Origin: Lysinibacillus sp. OF-1
Lineage (GTDB): Bacteria > Bacillota > Bacilli > Bacillales_A > Planococcaceae
DNA: 64,000 nucleotides
Direction of reading: 5' to 3'
Assembly (NCBI RefSeq): GCF_028356935.1
Contig: NZ_CP102798.1
Coordinates: 1,426,001 to 1,490,000 of the forward strand
Positions 26,202 to 34,699 of this stretch are shown here, piece after piece. Made by a program: the position numbers and the translations under genes. Every line of letters starts with the position of its first letter. Position 1 is the stretch's first letter. The notes under the pieces are model-generated. The model saw only the letters and a program-made list of their open reading frames with translations, made no database searches and was not told the DNA's origin.

Positions 26202-27488
26202 ATGGGCATTGTTACGCTACTATTATTCGGTGTTTACGTGCTTTGTATGTACTGGTATATATTCCATAGCGGCGGAGGAAAAATACCTAGTGCCTTACAA
26301 GGAACGGTGGCAGATCCAGTAATGTTTATGTCTGGTAAGGAGCTTTTTTTAAGTGGTGAATATTCAAAAATACGGAATTTTTTATTCTTTGTAGCGACTC
26401 CTTTGGAATGGCTTATTTACTTTTTGATTTTATTATTGGGCATCTCCCGTTATTTTGAAAAAGTGACGACCTCCCAAACGAAGTGGAAGCTATTGCAAAA
26501 TGCAGGCTACCTATTCCTGCTATCCCTATTGCTCTATATTGTTTTATTCCCGCTTGATTATTATCGCTATTACCTCAGCAAAAGCTATGGCATCAGTACG
26601 CAAGCATTTGCGTCTTGGATGAAAGATGGTGTTATTGATTTTTGGGTGAACTTTGGGATGAGCTTCATCATTGTGACGGTTATTTATTGGCTCATTAAAA
26701 AGAGCGAGAAAAGGTGGTGGCTTTACGCTTGGCTATTAACCATCCCTTTTACAATCTTTGTGATGTTCATCCAGCCAGTTGTCATTGATCCTTTGTACAA
26801 TGATTTTTATCCGTTAAAAAATAAAGAGCTGGAAACGAAGATACTCTCAATTGCTGAGCAGGCGAATATACCAGCAGAGCATGTTTATGAGGTCAATATG
26901 GCACAAAAGACCAACTCCTTAAATGCTTATGTGACAGGGATTGGTAGCAATTCGAGAATTGTACTGTGGGATACCACATTAAATAGACTGACGGACAATG
27001 AAATTTTATTTATCATGGCACATGAGATGGGCCATTATGTAGAAAAGCATATTTATTTTGGCATTGCAGGTTATTTATTGCTTACGTTGGTGGGGTTATG
27101 GTTTACAGCGAAGGTTATGCGACGTTTGGTTGGACGCTATGGACAGGTACTGAAAATCAATAAAGTTGGCAGCATTAGCTCATATCCATTATTTTTGCTC
27201 ATTACCTCTATATTGTTATTTGCCTCTAATCCAGTGTCGAACTTCATCTCAAGATATCAGGAGACAAGAGCAGATCAGTATGCAATTAACCTCATGAATG
27301 ATCGTGAAGCGGCCGTAACAGCTTTTCAAAAACTAACGATTTCAGGATTAAGTGAGGTCAACCCTCCGCTTCTTGTTAAATGGTTCCGCTATACACATCC
27401 GCCGATGCTAGAGCGTATTTATAAGGTGGCCGATACAGGTGATCACAAACAGACTGCCCCTTTAAAGGAAGAACAGAAGAAAAAGTAG
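26202..27488 (+). CDS. M48-family CAAX-type membrane metalloprotease (Ste24-like)
   Basis: 428 residues from ATG 26202. Several membrane segments precede the zinc motif HEMGH (in MAHEMGHYVEKH), and a later ETRADQYA supplies the third zinc ligand. The N-terminal extension PVVIDPLYNDFYPLKN and AYVTGIGSNSRIVLWDT are typical of Ste24/CAAX prenyl protease homologues, which in bacteria act in membrane protein quality control. The start is odd: GAGGGGG lies 19 nt before this ATG, but 7 nt before an in-frame ATA (26190), and no ATG, GTG or TTG lies between a TGA stop at 26175 and 26202. Translation may begin at ATA. Confidence 0.88.
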   Translation: MGIVTLLLFGVYVLCMYWYIFHSGGGKIPSALQGTVADPVMFMSGKELFLSGEYSKIRNFLFFVATPLEWLIYFLILLLGISRYFEKVTTSQTKWKLLQNAGYLFLLSLLLYIVLFPLDYYRYYLSKSYGISTQAFASWMKDGVIDFWVNFGMSFIIVTVIYWLIKKSEKRWWLYAWLLTIPFTIFVMFIQPVVIDPLYNDFYPLKNKELETKILSIAEQANIPAEHVYEVNMAQKTNSLNAYVTGIGSNSRIVLWDTTLNRLTDNEILFIMAHEMGHYVEKHIYFGIAGYLLLTLVGLWFTAKVMRRLVGRYGQVLKINKVGSISSYPLFLLITSILLFASNPVSNFISRYQETRADQYAINLMNDREAAVTAFQKLTISGLSEVNPPLLVKWFRYTHPPMLERIYKVADTGDHKQTAPLKEEQKKK

Positions 27489-27575
27489 GAATATAGGTTT
27501 TTCATCAGCAGAAATTGGGTAATCTATGAGAAAGATATATCAAAATTTGGTCGTTGATTGATAGGGGATATCATT

Positions 27576-28391
27576 ATGCGTAATGTGATTATAATTACTC
27601 TTTCTTCCATTTTAGTGGCCTTTGCCTATAATTATTTATTAATTCCCCATGAAATCTTGAGTGGTGGATTGAGTGGTATCGCCATCATGCTTGGCATTAT
27701 TACCCCTTGGAATACAGGGGTATTAAATTTACTGCTTAATTTGCCTTTACTGATTTTAGGTGTGATGAAGCTTGGTAAGCGATTTATCAGCTATACGATT
27801 CTTTCTGTAGCCGTTTTGTCAGTGAGTTTATATGTTATTCCAATTCACAAGGCAACACAAGATCCTATCCTTGCATCCCTATTTGGAGGAGTTATTGTAG
27901 GCTTTGCGATGGGTATGATTTTTCGTGCAGCAGGCTCCTCTGGGGGCTTTGATATTATTGCCATGCTACTAAGTCGTAAACGAGATTTTCCACTCGGTAC
28001 ATTAATTGCTGCTATGAATGGTGTTGTAGTGGCAGCTTCTGGCTTTGTCTTTAGCTGGGACGCGGCATTATTAACGCTTGTTTCCATTTATGCAACAGGA
28101 AAAGTGGTAGATACGATTCATACAAGCCATATTAAATTAACGTTGATGATTATTACGAGTAAAGGGGAAGAAGTCAAGCAGCAGCTGTTGCAAAAACTTC
28201 ATCGTGGTGTAACGATTATCGATGCGAAGGGAGCCTACTCTGGTGAAGGACGAAAAGTGTTAATCACTGTCATTACGCGTTATCAACTCGCGGATGTAAA
28301 AAGTACGATTAAGGAAACCGATCCAAAGTCGTTTGTGAATATCCTACAGACAACAGAGGTTATGGGCATGTTTGATCGAAGTACGAACTAA
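27576..28391 (+). CDS. YitT-family membrane protein (DUF161 + DUF2179)
   Basis: 271 residues from ATG 27576, preceded by AGGGGA at 7 nt; a TTG 18 nt earlier is less likely. Five to six membrane segments with the motifs NYLLIPHEILSGGLSGIA and RAAGSSGGFDIIA mark the YitT family. The C-terminal 80 residues (HRGVTIIDAKGAYSGEGRKVLITVITR) form the cytoplasmic DUF2179 domain. The function is unknown in most members. A terminator follows. Confidence 0.9.
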   Translation: MRNVIIITLSSILVAFAYNYLLIPHEILSGGLSGIAIMLGIITPWNTGVLNLLLNLPLLILGVMKLGKRFISYTILSVAVLSVSLYVIPIHKATQDPILASLFGGVIVGFAMGMIFRAAGSSGGFDIIAMLLSRKRDFPLGTLIAAMNGVVVAASGFVFSWDAALLTLVSIYATGKVVDTIHTSHIKLTLMIITSKGEEVKQQLLQKLHRGVTIIDAKGAYSGEGRKVLITVITRYQLADVKSTIKETDPKSFVNILQTTEVMGMFDRSTN

Positions 28392-28406
28392 ATAAGGCTA
28401 GTCCCT

Positions 28407-28452
28407 ACACACGTTTTAGGTTATACTAACCATAATCGAACGTGTGTTTTAT
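28407..28452 (+). terminator. Terminator after yitT-like gene
   Basis: ACACACGTT / AACGTGTGT with an inner GGTTA/TAACC hairpin, followed by TTTATTTT. Confidence 0.8.
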
Positions 28453-28477
28453 TTTGTGTCGAAAGGGGAAGAAATAG

Positions 28478-28852
28478 ATGGAAAAAGAAATGATTCATGC
28501 TCATTGTCTACAACTACAGGGAACGATTTATGACTATAAGGAGGAATGGCAAGCAGACCGCTATCATATTGGTGGGAAAATGTATGCCATGATTGGGGGA
28601 AATGCTACAGGTAAGCCTGTATTAACGTTAAAATGCGAACCTGCACGAGCAGAGGAATTACGAGAATCCTTTGTCAGTATTATACCTGGCTACTATATGA
28701 ATAAAACGCATTGGAACTCCATTTATATGGATGCTGAAGATGTCCCAATGGATTTGGTAGAGAATCTTATTAAGCATTCGTATGAGCTTGTTTTCAGTAA
28801 ATTAACGAAAAAAGTACAGCAAGAAATTCAGTTGTTAGAAGTGACAAAATAA
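28478..28852 (+). CDS. MmcQ/YjbR family protein
   Basis: 124 residues. The pattern KMYAMIGG...PVLTLKCEPARAEELRE, then IIPGYYMNKTHWNSIYMDAEDVPMDLVENLIKHSYELV, is characteristic of the MmcQ/YjbR (DUF419) fold: small cytoplasmic proteins with a double-wing, DNA-binding-like structure and no established role. GAAAGGGG precedes the ATG. Single gene. Confidence 0.85.
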   Translation: MEKEMIHAHCLQLQGTIYDYKEEWQADRYHIGGKMYAMIGGNATGKPVLTLKCEPARAEELRESFVSIIPGYYMNKTHWNSIYMDAEDVPMDLVENLIKHSYELVFSKLTKKVQQEIQLLEVTK

Positions 28853-28910
28853 ACAAAGAAAGTTAAACTGTCTCAATCCAACTGAAAATGCTATAGGGTG
28901 GAGAAAATAG

Positions 28911-29456
28911 ATGAGAAAATTCTTGTTATTAGCAATAGTCACTTTGAGCGCTTTATTATTGTTAGGAGGCTATCGTTTAACTGCATTAAGCGCTGTAAAA
29001 GCCAATTTTTTTATGACACCTGAGTATAAGATTGTTGAAAAGATTCAAGAAGGACACGATATTTTTTATTTGTTTAAGCGTGATAAAAAAGAAATCTATC
29101 AAACTGTTTTGGTACAAAAAAACGTATTTCTATATAAAAGGGTTTATGCTACAGGTATCTCCTCCACGAATGATTCCTTAGAGACAATAGGAGGCATGAG
29201 CTATCGTTTGCATCATGAAGGAACTTTGTTTGTTGTATTATCTCATGATGAAAATGTTTCCTATATAACAATTAACTCAAAGCAAGGAATTATCAAAAAA
29301 TCCATTGAACATAGTAAACTAGTTTCGTTTTATATACCTTATGCGCAGCAAATTGATTTATTAGAAGCTGTTGCTTATGATAAGCACGATCGCCCAATCT
29401 ATTATTATGGCTATGATGATGCTGATAATTTAAGATGGAATCGTGTGGATGAATAA
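28911..29456 (+). CDS. Hypothetical exported or membrane-anchored protein
   Basis: 181 residues. An N-terminal hydrophobic helix (about residues 3-22) is the only membrane segment and may be an uncleaved signal anchor. The rest looks like a beta-rich extracellular domain (YKIVEKIQEGHDIFYLFKRD, RPIYYYGYDDADNLRW). I recognise no family. GGTGG precedes the ATG by about 9 nt. It shares a terminator with the convergent GIY-YIG gene. Confidence 0.6.
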   Translation: MRKFLLLAIVTLSALLLLGGYRLTALSAVKANFFMTPEYKIVEKIQEGHDIFYLFKRDKKEIYQTVLVQKNVFLYKRVYATGISSTNDSLETIGGMSYRLHHEGTLFVVLSHDENVSYITINSKQGIIKKSIEHSKLVSFYIPYAQQIDLLEAVAYDKHDRPIYYYGYDDADNLRWNRVDE

Positions 29457-29459
29457 AAA

Positions 29460-29507
29460 ATAGCTGAGGGAACTGTTAAATTTTCATTTGCTTGATCCCA
29501 CAGCTAT
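29460..29507. terminator. Bidirectional terminator
   Basis: ATAGCTG.GGGA pairs with TCCC.CAGCTAT across a 24-nt loop, between convergent genes. Confidence 0.65.
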
Positions 29508-29521
29508 CTATTGGATAAATC

Positions 29522-29866
29522 CTAAGAATTATACCCACGCTCACCATAAGGATTTAGCGTGTCGAGCCATTTTTGCTCTAGCTTTTCAAGCTCTTTTTTG
29601 GCATCGAAATAGCCATCTTCTTTTTTCTTTAAATATTCAACGATTTTCACCTCAAAAGCATCTTGACCAAATGAATTGTAGTCCGCTTGAAGCTCCTTAT
29701 TCGTATGTGTATTCGTTTTGAGCATAAACTGAAAACCATTTAAACGTTTTAAATTATTAAAGCTCCCCACAAACACTTTCCCAGTTTCTGTATTAGTCAT
29801 CGTAAAAACGCCCGCTTCAATTTTCATGTCCTTATACATCTCTTTTAACTCTTTTTTATGATCCAT
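29522..29866 (-). CDS. GIY-YIG nuclease-like small protein
   Basis: 114 residues. The opening AGVFTMTNTETGKVFVGSFNNLKRLNGFQF aligns with the GIY-YIG nuclease core, with GVF in place of GIY and FVG in place of YIG, followed by a conserved FMLKTNTHTNKELQADYN stretch. The helix E-K-L-E-Q-K-W-L-D closes the domain. Similar stand-alone proteins occur in Bacillus. The altered first motif leaves nuclease activity uncertain. It follows the DUF2087 regulator gene by 17 nt and is probably co-transcribed with it. Confidence 0.8.
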   Translation of the reverse strand: MDHKKELKEMYKDMKIEAGVFTMTNTETGKVFVGSFNNLKRLNGFQFMLKTNTHTNKELQADYNSFGQDAFEVKIVEYLKKKEDGYFDAKKELEKLEQKWLDTLNPYGERGYNS

Positions 29867-29883
29867 TTCAAAAACCTGCCTTC

Positions 29884-30639
29884 TTATTTTTTAACCCAGT
29901 AAGCGCTACCGTCAGCTTTGCGGTCCAGAAAACCGTATTCAATTAAGTAGCGACGTATATGAACGTAGTCTTCATACATCGGTTTGATGATTTCATTTAA
30001 TTCTTTTTCTGTATATTGTTTTTCTTTGTCAAAAAGCATTGTAATGGCACGAAGTACTATAATTTTTTGTTTTTCACGCTTAGGAAAACGAACTAGCTCC
30101 TTGCCAACACCATGTGGAAATAATTTCGCCAATAATTGCTGTTCTTCTGAGAGAGTGACATTATAGCGATCGTCAACCATTGTAGCTGTTTTATGAATAG
30201 ACACAAATGGTTCCTCCTTTCGATCTTGTTCCTTCAATAATTCCATCATGACCAACAATGTTTTGGCTTGGCGTTCCTTTTCCTTTAAAGCAAAACGATG
30301 ATGGCGAATGGTCGTGGCACTACCAATCTCTAATTCCTCTTTTATTTCCTGATCTGATCTACCTTCATAAAATAAGCGTAAAATATGGCTTTGATGTTCT
30401 GTTAAGCCTGTCATTTTTTTATTGAGACCGTTTAAATAATGAAAAACAGATTGATGTGTCATTGTCATATGCTGCTGCATCATTTTTTCGGCTTCATACA
30501 ATAAGCCTTCATAAGGATAAATGATTCCTTTCTCTACTTTTTCACCGCACAGAAGGCAGGTGAAATGTGTTCCCTCATTGGTATAACCCTTTTTGAGGTC
30601 ATCGATAGGAGCTTGCCAAAATAGTTCATTTACATCCAT
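29884..30639 (-). CDS. DUF2087-domain transcriptional regulator
   Basis: 251 residues from the ATG at 30639, preceded by GGAGG at 8 nt; two earlier ATGs would place this site inside the gene. Near the N-terminus THFTCLLCGEKVEKG is a zinc-ribbon-like CxxC stretch. A LuxR-like helix-turn-helix follows (LTEHQSHILRLFYEGRSDQEIKEELEIGSATTIRHHRF). The C-terminal DUF2087 domain contains LFPHGVGKELVRFPKREKQKIIVL. The target is unknown. It is the first gene of a two-gene unit with the GIY-YIG gene. Confidence 0.82.
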   Translation of the reverse strand: MDVNELFWQAPIDDLKKGYTNEGTHFTCLLCGEKVEKGIIYPYEGLLYEAEKMMQQHMTMTHQSVFHYLNGLNKKMTGLTEHQSHILRLFYEGRSDQEIKEELEIGSATTIRHHRFALKEKERQAKTLLVMMELLKEQDRKEEPFVSIHKTATMVDDRYNVTLSEEQQLLAKLFPHGVGKELVRFPKREKQKIIVLRAITMLFDKEKQYTEKELNEIIKPMYEDYVHIRRYLIEYGFLDRKADGSAYWVKK

Positions 30640-30730
30640 AGGGGAATCCTCCATAAATACAAACAATATTTATTTTTGTTTATTAATTTATATTTAAAAT
30701 AACAAATTGTTTGTTTAAATGCAATAAAAA

Positions 30731-30755
30731 ACACATCGTTTCCTAAACGATGTGT
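30731..30755 (-). terminator. Terminator of the ABC-transporter operon
   Basis: Perfect stem ACACATCGTTT / AAACGATGTGT with a 3-nt loop; on the minus strand it is followed by TTTTTTATTG. Confidence 0.9.
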
Positions 30756-30773
30756 AAATCTGTTAGCTAAAAT

Positions 30774-31649
30774 TTATTTATATTTTCTTTTAAATAACAT
30801 CATAGATGCTAGCGCAAGTATGACGATTGTACAAACGATAATGATGAGGCTAGTCGAAGTGCTGAGTATTTTTCCATGAAGCTCATAGACAATACCATAA
30901 TTGATTTTATAGTCTTCCACATAGGAAGCAGGCACACCTTCAAAAACATCGCCAATAGAGCTATCCATAAATGCATTGCGTAACAGTAATGTTGTATGAC
31001 TAATGGGGAAATACATGATTAAATTTTGAGCAAAGCCTGGTAGAGCACCAAGAGGTACATAGACACCACATAAAAAGCCGAGTACTGTCCCGACGATTGT
31101 GCCGAGTGTTGAAAAAGCATTTTGCGTGGACACAAATAATGACAGAAATAAATTAAAGACACTTGCTAGCAGGACAGATAAAAACAAAATGCCGAGTACA
31201 TGAACAAAATCCCCAAAGCTTAGGAGCTTACCACCTGTTGCTACAAGAAAGATTTCACAGCCGATGAGTGCGATAAAGGAAAAAATACTTCCGATGATAA
31301 ACGCATTGATGACATAGCTTAGCTGAATCGTTGAACGGGAAAGGGGAGCTGTTAAAAAATCTGCTTGTGCTTTTGACTCCTGATCCTTAACGGCAATGCC
31401 ATATGCACCGAGTGTAGTAGAAACAGCAATCATGGACAGTAATCCTGCTACAAGCCATTCATTGACCATCGTCATTAATTCTGGTGTTGCTTCTGTTAGT
31501 CGTTCAATGGCATCTACCTGCATTTTTTGGAGAAAGACAGCGTACAGCACAATGACAATAATGACTGATAGTAGGGAGAAGAATACCTGCGTTTTATCTC
31601 TTCTAAATACTTTATTATTCCGCTGAACTAGACTAATTAATGTTTCCAC
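30774..31649 (-). CDS. ABC-2 type transporter permease
   Basis: 291 residues with six membrane segments and the ABC-2 permease pattern, including a large first extracellular loop and FLCGVYVPLGALPGFAQNLIMYFPISHTTLLLRNAF, where the G-x-x-x-P-L-G-x-L-P core is typical. The GTG start overlaps the stop of the ATPase gene (TAGTG). It forms the membrane part of a drug or peptide exporter encoded in a four-gene operon with a LytTR regulator. Confidence 0.9.
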   Translation of the reverse strand: METLISLVQRNNKVFRRDKTQVFFSLLSVIIVIVLYAVFLQKMQVDAIERLTEATPELMTMVNEWLVAGLLSMIAVSTTLGAYGIAVKDQESKAQADFLTAPLSRSTIQLSYVINAFIIGSIFSFIALIGCEIFLVATGGKLLSFGDFVHVLGILFLSVLLASVFNLFLSLFVSTQNAFSTLGTIVGTVLGFLCGVYVPLGALPGFAQNLIMYFPISHTTLLLRNAFMDSSIGDVFEGVPASYVEDYKINYGIVYELHGKILSTSTSLIIIVCTIVILALASMMLFKRKYK

Positions 31650-32569
31650 TACGCGATCTCCTCCTCTGCCATAATATGAAGAAAGACATCATCCATCGAT
31701 CCTTTAATGACCTCAAAGGAAGCAATGAGTTTCTCTGCTTGTTTTAATAGGGTCAGCGCATGTAGAGTAGAGGATAAACGAATAGTATATATCCCTTGTT
31801 TCTCTGTATAAGAGAGCGCATTTTCCTCTAGCCACCTTACACCTTTCAATGGATTGTGAAAAACGAGAGCCATTGAATCATAGGCATATTTTGTTTTCAG
31901 CGCATCGGGTGTACCCTGCGCGACAATTGTCCCTTGCTTTAAGACAAGGACTTGATGGGCTACTGCTGCTTCCTCCATATAATGAGTTGTTAAAAAAACG
32001 GTCATATTAGTTTCCTGTTGAAGCTGCTTGATAGCCTGCCAAACGAATTGTCGTGTTTGTGGATCTAAACCCGTTGTAGGCTCATCTAGAAATAAAATAC
32101 TAGGGCGATGAATAAGTGCACGAGCGATATCTGCTCGTCTTTTTTGTCCACCAGATAATGTTCCGTATTTTTGCTTTTCAATATCATCTAAATGCAAATA
32201 GGTGGAGACAAATTGATAATTTTCTGTGAGCTGTGTTTTTGATAAACCATATGTTTGACCACGATGCAGGATATTTTCGCGCACAGTTAATCGTTCATCT
32301 AATATACTTTGCTGGAAAACGACACCGATGGATTTGCGAATATCCCCATTATCATTGCTTGCGTCAAGAGTGAAACCATTGATGGTTACTTGACCGCTTG
32401 ATTTTTTTAATAATGTACAAAGTATTTCAATGGTAGTAGATTTACCAGCACCATTTGCCCCTAAAAAAGCAAATAGAGTGCCTTGTTCAACTGTAAAAGA
32501 AATGCCTTTGACAGCTTGCTGTTCGCCATAGTGTTTACATAAATTCTCAACTTCTATTGCAATGGTCAT
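31649..32569 (-). CDS. ABC transporter ATP-binding protein
   Basis: 306 residues. Walker A GANGAGKST (about 38-46), signature LSGGQKRR, Walker B ILFLDEPTTGLDP and the His switch TTHY are intact. The C-terminal extension with GSMDDVFLHIM is typical of DrrA-like exporters. It overlaps the permease gene by 1 nt and follows the DUF3021 gene by 5 nt. Confidence 0.93.
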   Translation of the reverse strand: MTIAIEVENLCKHYGEQQAVKGISFTVEQGTLFAFLGANGAGKSTTIEILCTLLKKSSGQVTINGFTLDASNDNGDIRKSIGVVFQQSILDERLTVRENILHRGQTYGLSKTQLTENYQFVSTYLHLDDIEKQKYGTLSGGQKRRADIARALIHRPSILFLDEPTTGLDPQTRQFVWQAIKQLQQETNMTVFLTTHYMEEAAVAHQVLVLKQGTIVAQGTPDALKTKYAYDSMALVFHNPLKGVRWLEENALSYTEKQGIYTIRLSSTLHALTLLKQAEKLIASFEVIKGSMDDVFLHIMAEEEIA

Positions 32570-32574
32570 CTTTG

Positions 32575-32979
32575 TTAATCCTTTCTTTTTTGAATTTCTC
32601 GATTCATTTTTTCAATATCCCTTATTTGAAAAACATATATAATACACCAAACAATGGAATAAATGATGGCTTCCGATAGCAACACATATGTCACACCTGA
32701 ATGCTCAAACCAATTCCCGAAGTAGCCTGCCGTTAATACACATGCTGTGACAGCTATTAAATGTAAAAGTAGCTGAATCGTAAAAGGTATTGGCTCGATA
32801 TCAAAAATGGCGGAAAATAGTCCAATCGCAATACCAAGAAGGGTAGCAATGATAATCTCCTCCAGTAATTCTGCTCCTGACATAACCGCATTGTTTGAAA
32901 GGACGCTTAATGTGACTAAGATGTAAGAAGAGCTAAGGGAAATGAGTAGTCCAATAATCATCATGCGTAAATACTTCAT
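32575..32979 (-). CDS. DUF3021 membrane protein, LytTR partner
   Basis: 134 residues with four membrane segments. The ATG at 32979 is chosen because GGGAGG lies 8-10 nt upstream. DUF3021 proteins are regularly encoded next to a single-domain LytTR regulator; in streptococcal LytTR regulatory systems (HdrRM, BrsRM) the membrane partner inhibits the regulator. It probably senses the membrane and controls the LytTR protein encoded just upstream. Confidence 0.85.
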   Translation of the reverse strand: MKYLRMMIIGLLISLSSSYILVTLSVLSNNAVMSGAELLEEIIIATLLGIAIGLFSAIFDIEPIPFTIQLLLHLIAVTACVLTAGYFGNWFEHSGVTYVLLSEAIIYSIVWCIIYVFQIRDIEKMNREIQKRKD

Positions 32980-32980
32980 G

Positions 32981-33430
32981 CTATAGATCCCTCCCAATAC
33001 CTAAATGTCGCTTTAATTCTTTTAAGTATTTTCGACTGACATGAATGGCTACTTCATTTTCGAGTAATAGTTGTGTAGTGCCGATTTTGCCCATTTGAAT
33101 AGAGGCGATTTTATGGATATTGACAAGTGTAGATTTGCTCACGCGTACAAAATCTTTGGCTAGCTGTGCCTCTAGCTCATATAATTTTCGCTTTGACTCA
33201 AACTCTTGCTCATCCGTTTGTAAAAATACTTTGGCACCCTCCGCGTAAATGGAATAAATATCAGAAATTTTTAATAGATGAATTTCTTGTTGGAAATACC
33301 CGTCTAGCATCGTCGTTTGGGATGCTTGAAGCTGTTTCATCAATCTTTCAATTTGCTCATTATATTCGTTGGCATGAATATGAACCTCTGTTTCTTCAAG
33401 TTCATGATTGATGGTTAAATGAATTTTCAT
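32981..33430 (-). CDS. LytTR-domain DNA-binding regulator
   Basis: 149 residues. The C-terminal LytTR domain is clear (DIYSIYAEGAKVFLQTDEQEFESKRKLYELEAQL, FVRVSKSTLVNIHKI, VSRKYLKELKRHL). There is no receiver domain, so control is likely by the membrane partner instead of phosphorylation. AGGAGGCC precedes the ATG. First gene of the operon LytTR-DUF3021-ATPase-permease, which it presumably autoregulates. Confidence 0.9.
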   Translation of the reverse strand: MKIHLTINHELEETEVHIHANEYNEQIERLMKQLQASQTTMLDGYFQQEIHLLKISDIYSIYAEGAKVFLQTDEQEFESKRKLYELEAQLAKDFVRVSKSTLVNIHKIASIQMGKIGTTQLLLENEVAIHVSRKYLKELKRHLGIGRDL

Positions 33431-33630
33431 AGGAGGCCTCCTTTTAAAACACTGAATCAGGTATTACTAATGTAGCATAGAAAATTTTAACAAGGATAAA
33501 ATCTTCGATAAGAGGTTTTATTTTATAGATAACGGGTTCTTTTTAAGCGATACAGTTCACAAGTCGGCCCGGTAGAAAAAAAGATGCTTAAACGTCATAA
33601 TAGGCTTATCGAGTTGAAGGGGTTGCTACC

Positions 33631-34659
33631 ATGTTTGTTTTTGATAAGCATATGTTCATCACATTATGCATTGGTTTAATAGGTGCTGTGATTTTTCAAT
33701 TTTTACATATACCGATGCCTTGGTTGCTAGGTGCGATTACAGCGGTGCTCATCGTGCAGCTGTCAACCAACGTACAATTGAAATGGCATCATTCTTTTCG
33801 TAATATTGGTTTAATCGTAGCGGGGTACTCCATTGGTTATGCTTTTACACCAGAGGCTGTTCAGGATATTAAGCTTTTTTTAGGGAGCATGGTCATTTTA
33901 AATATATTATTTATTTTGCTATTTTTCGCTGTTAGTTTTCTTGTAGCAAAGCGCACCGATTTGGATTTTGCGACTGCCTTGACGTGCTGTGTCCCTGGTG
34001 GCATGTCACAGGTTGTGGCATTTGCTGAAGAACAAGAGGAGATGGATATGGTAGTTATTACGTTCTTTCAAATCCTTCGTGTCCTTTTAATCGTCGGCTT
34101 TGTTCCTTTAATGGTAGCAGGCGCTGGTAGTAGCAGTTCTATGATTGATGGAATGTATACATTTAATCTTGTTGGTATACTTGTGGTATGTGGTGTAGCA
34201 GGGTGGCTAGCTCAAAAGTTAAAAATTCCAACAGGCTATATGCTTGGACCAGTGTTTTTACTAATGGGTATTAATATGGCAGGGGTAGAGGTACCCAAGC
34301 TACCATTATCATTACTGCATATTGCTCAACTCATGCTAGGAATTTATATCGGCTTATTGTTGAAAAAAGAGGATCTCCATTTATCGAAGAAGCATATTTT
34401 TTATGCATTTGTCTCAGCAGGTATTTTTATCGGAGCAGCTTATGGTCTAACATTTGTGATGACAGTGTTGTACAGTCTCGACTTTAGGACAGGCTTTTTA
34501 AGCATTGTACCTGGGGGACTTGATCAAATGGGAATTATCGCCGCTTCTGTACATGCAAACGTGGCAATCGTGATGGCTTTTCAGCTATTCCGTGTACTAG
34601 TGGTCTCGATCTTCCTTGTGCCCGTGGTAAAAATGTTTGTGAAAAAAGTGAAAACATGA
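33631..34659 (+). CDS. AbrB-family transporter (putative ammonia monooxygenase family)
   Basis: 342 residues with about ten membrane segments arranged as two homologous halves, each with a P-W-L-L-G or G-Y-M-L-G motif and the paired CVPGGMSQVVAFAEE and IVPGGLDQMGIIAAS. This is the AbrB/DUF PF05145 membrane family, unrelated to the AbrB transcription factor. Function in Bacillales is unknown; export of aromatic or osmolyte compounds has been suggested for some members. Single gene with shared bidirectional terminator. Confidence 0.87.
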   Translation: MFVFDKHMFITLCIGLIGAVIFQFLHIPMPWLLGAITAVLIVQLSTNVQLKWHHSFRNIGLIVAGYSIGYAFTPEAVQDIKLFLGSMVILNILFILLFFAVSFLVAKRTDLDFATALTCCVPGGMSQVVAFAEEQEEMDMVVITFFQILRVLLIVGFVPLMVAGAGSSSSMIDGMYTFNLVGILVVCGVAGWLAQKLKIPTGYMLGPVFLLMGINMAGVEVPKLPLSLLHIAQLMLGIYIGLLLKKEDLHLSKKHIFYAFVSAGIFIGAAYGLTFVMTVLYSLDFRTGFLSIVPGGLDQMGIIAASVHANVAIVMAFQLFRVLVVSIFLVPVVKMFVKKVKT

Positions 34660-34689
34660 GGGGATAGTAGTACACTAAACCCTCATGTT
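34653..34689. terminator. Bidirectional terminator overlapping a stop codon
   Basis: AACATGAGGG / CCCTCATGTT with a 17-nt loop, followed by TTTTCTTTT. The left arm includes the TGA stop of the AbrB-type gene, and the element also serves the convergent chemoreceptor. Confidence 0.85.
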
Positions 34690-34699
34690 TTTCTTTTAT

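Noticed and set aside
29488..29721. 77-codon frame on the plus strand
   Set aside because: Lies opposite the GIY-YIG gene and inside a terminator; no ribosome-binding site.
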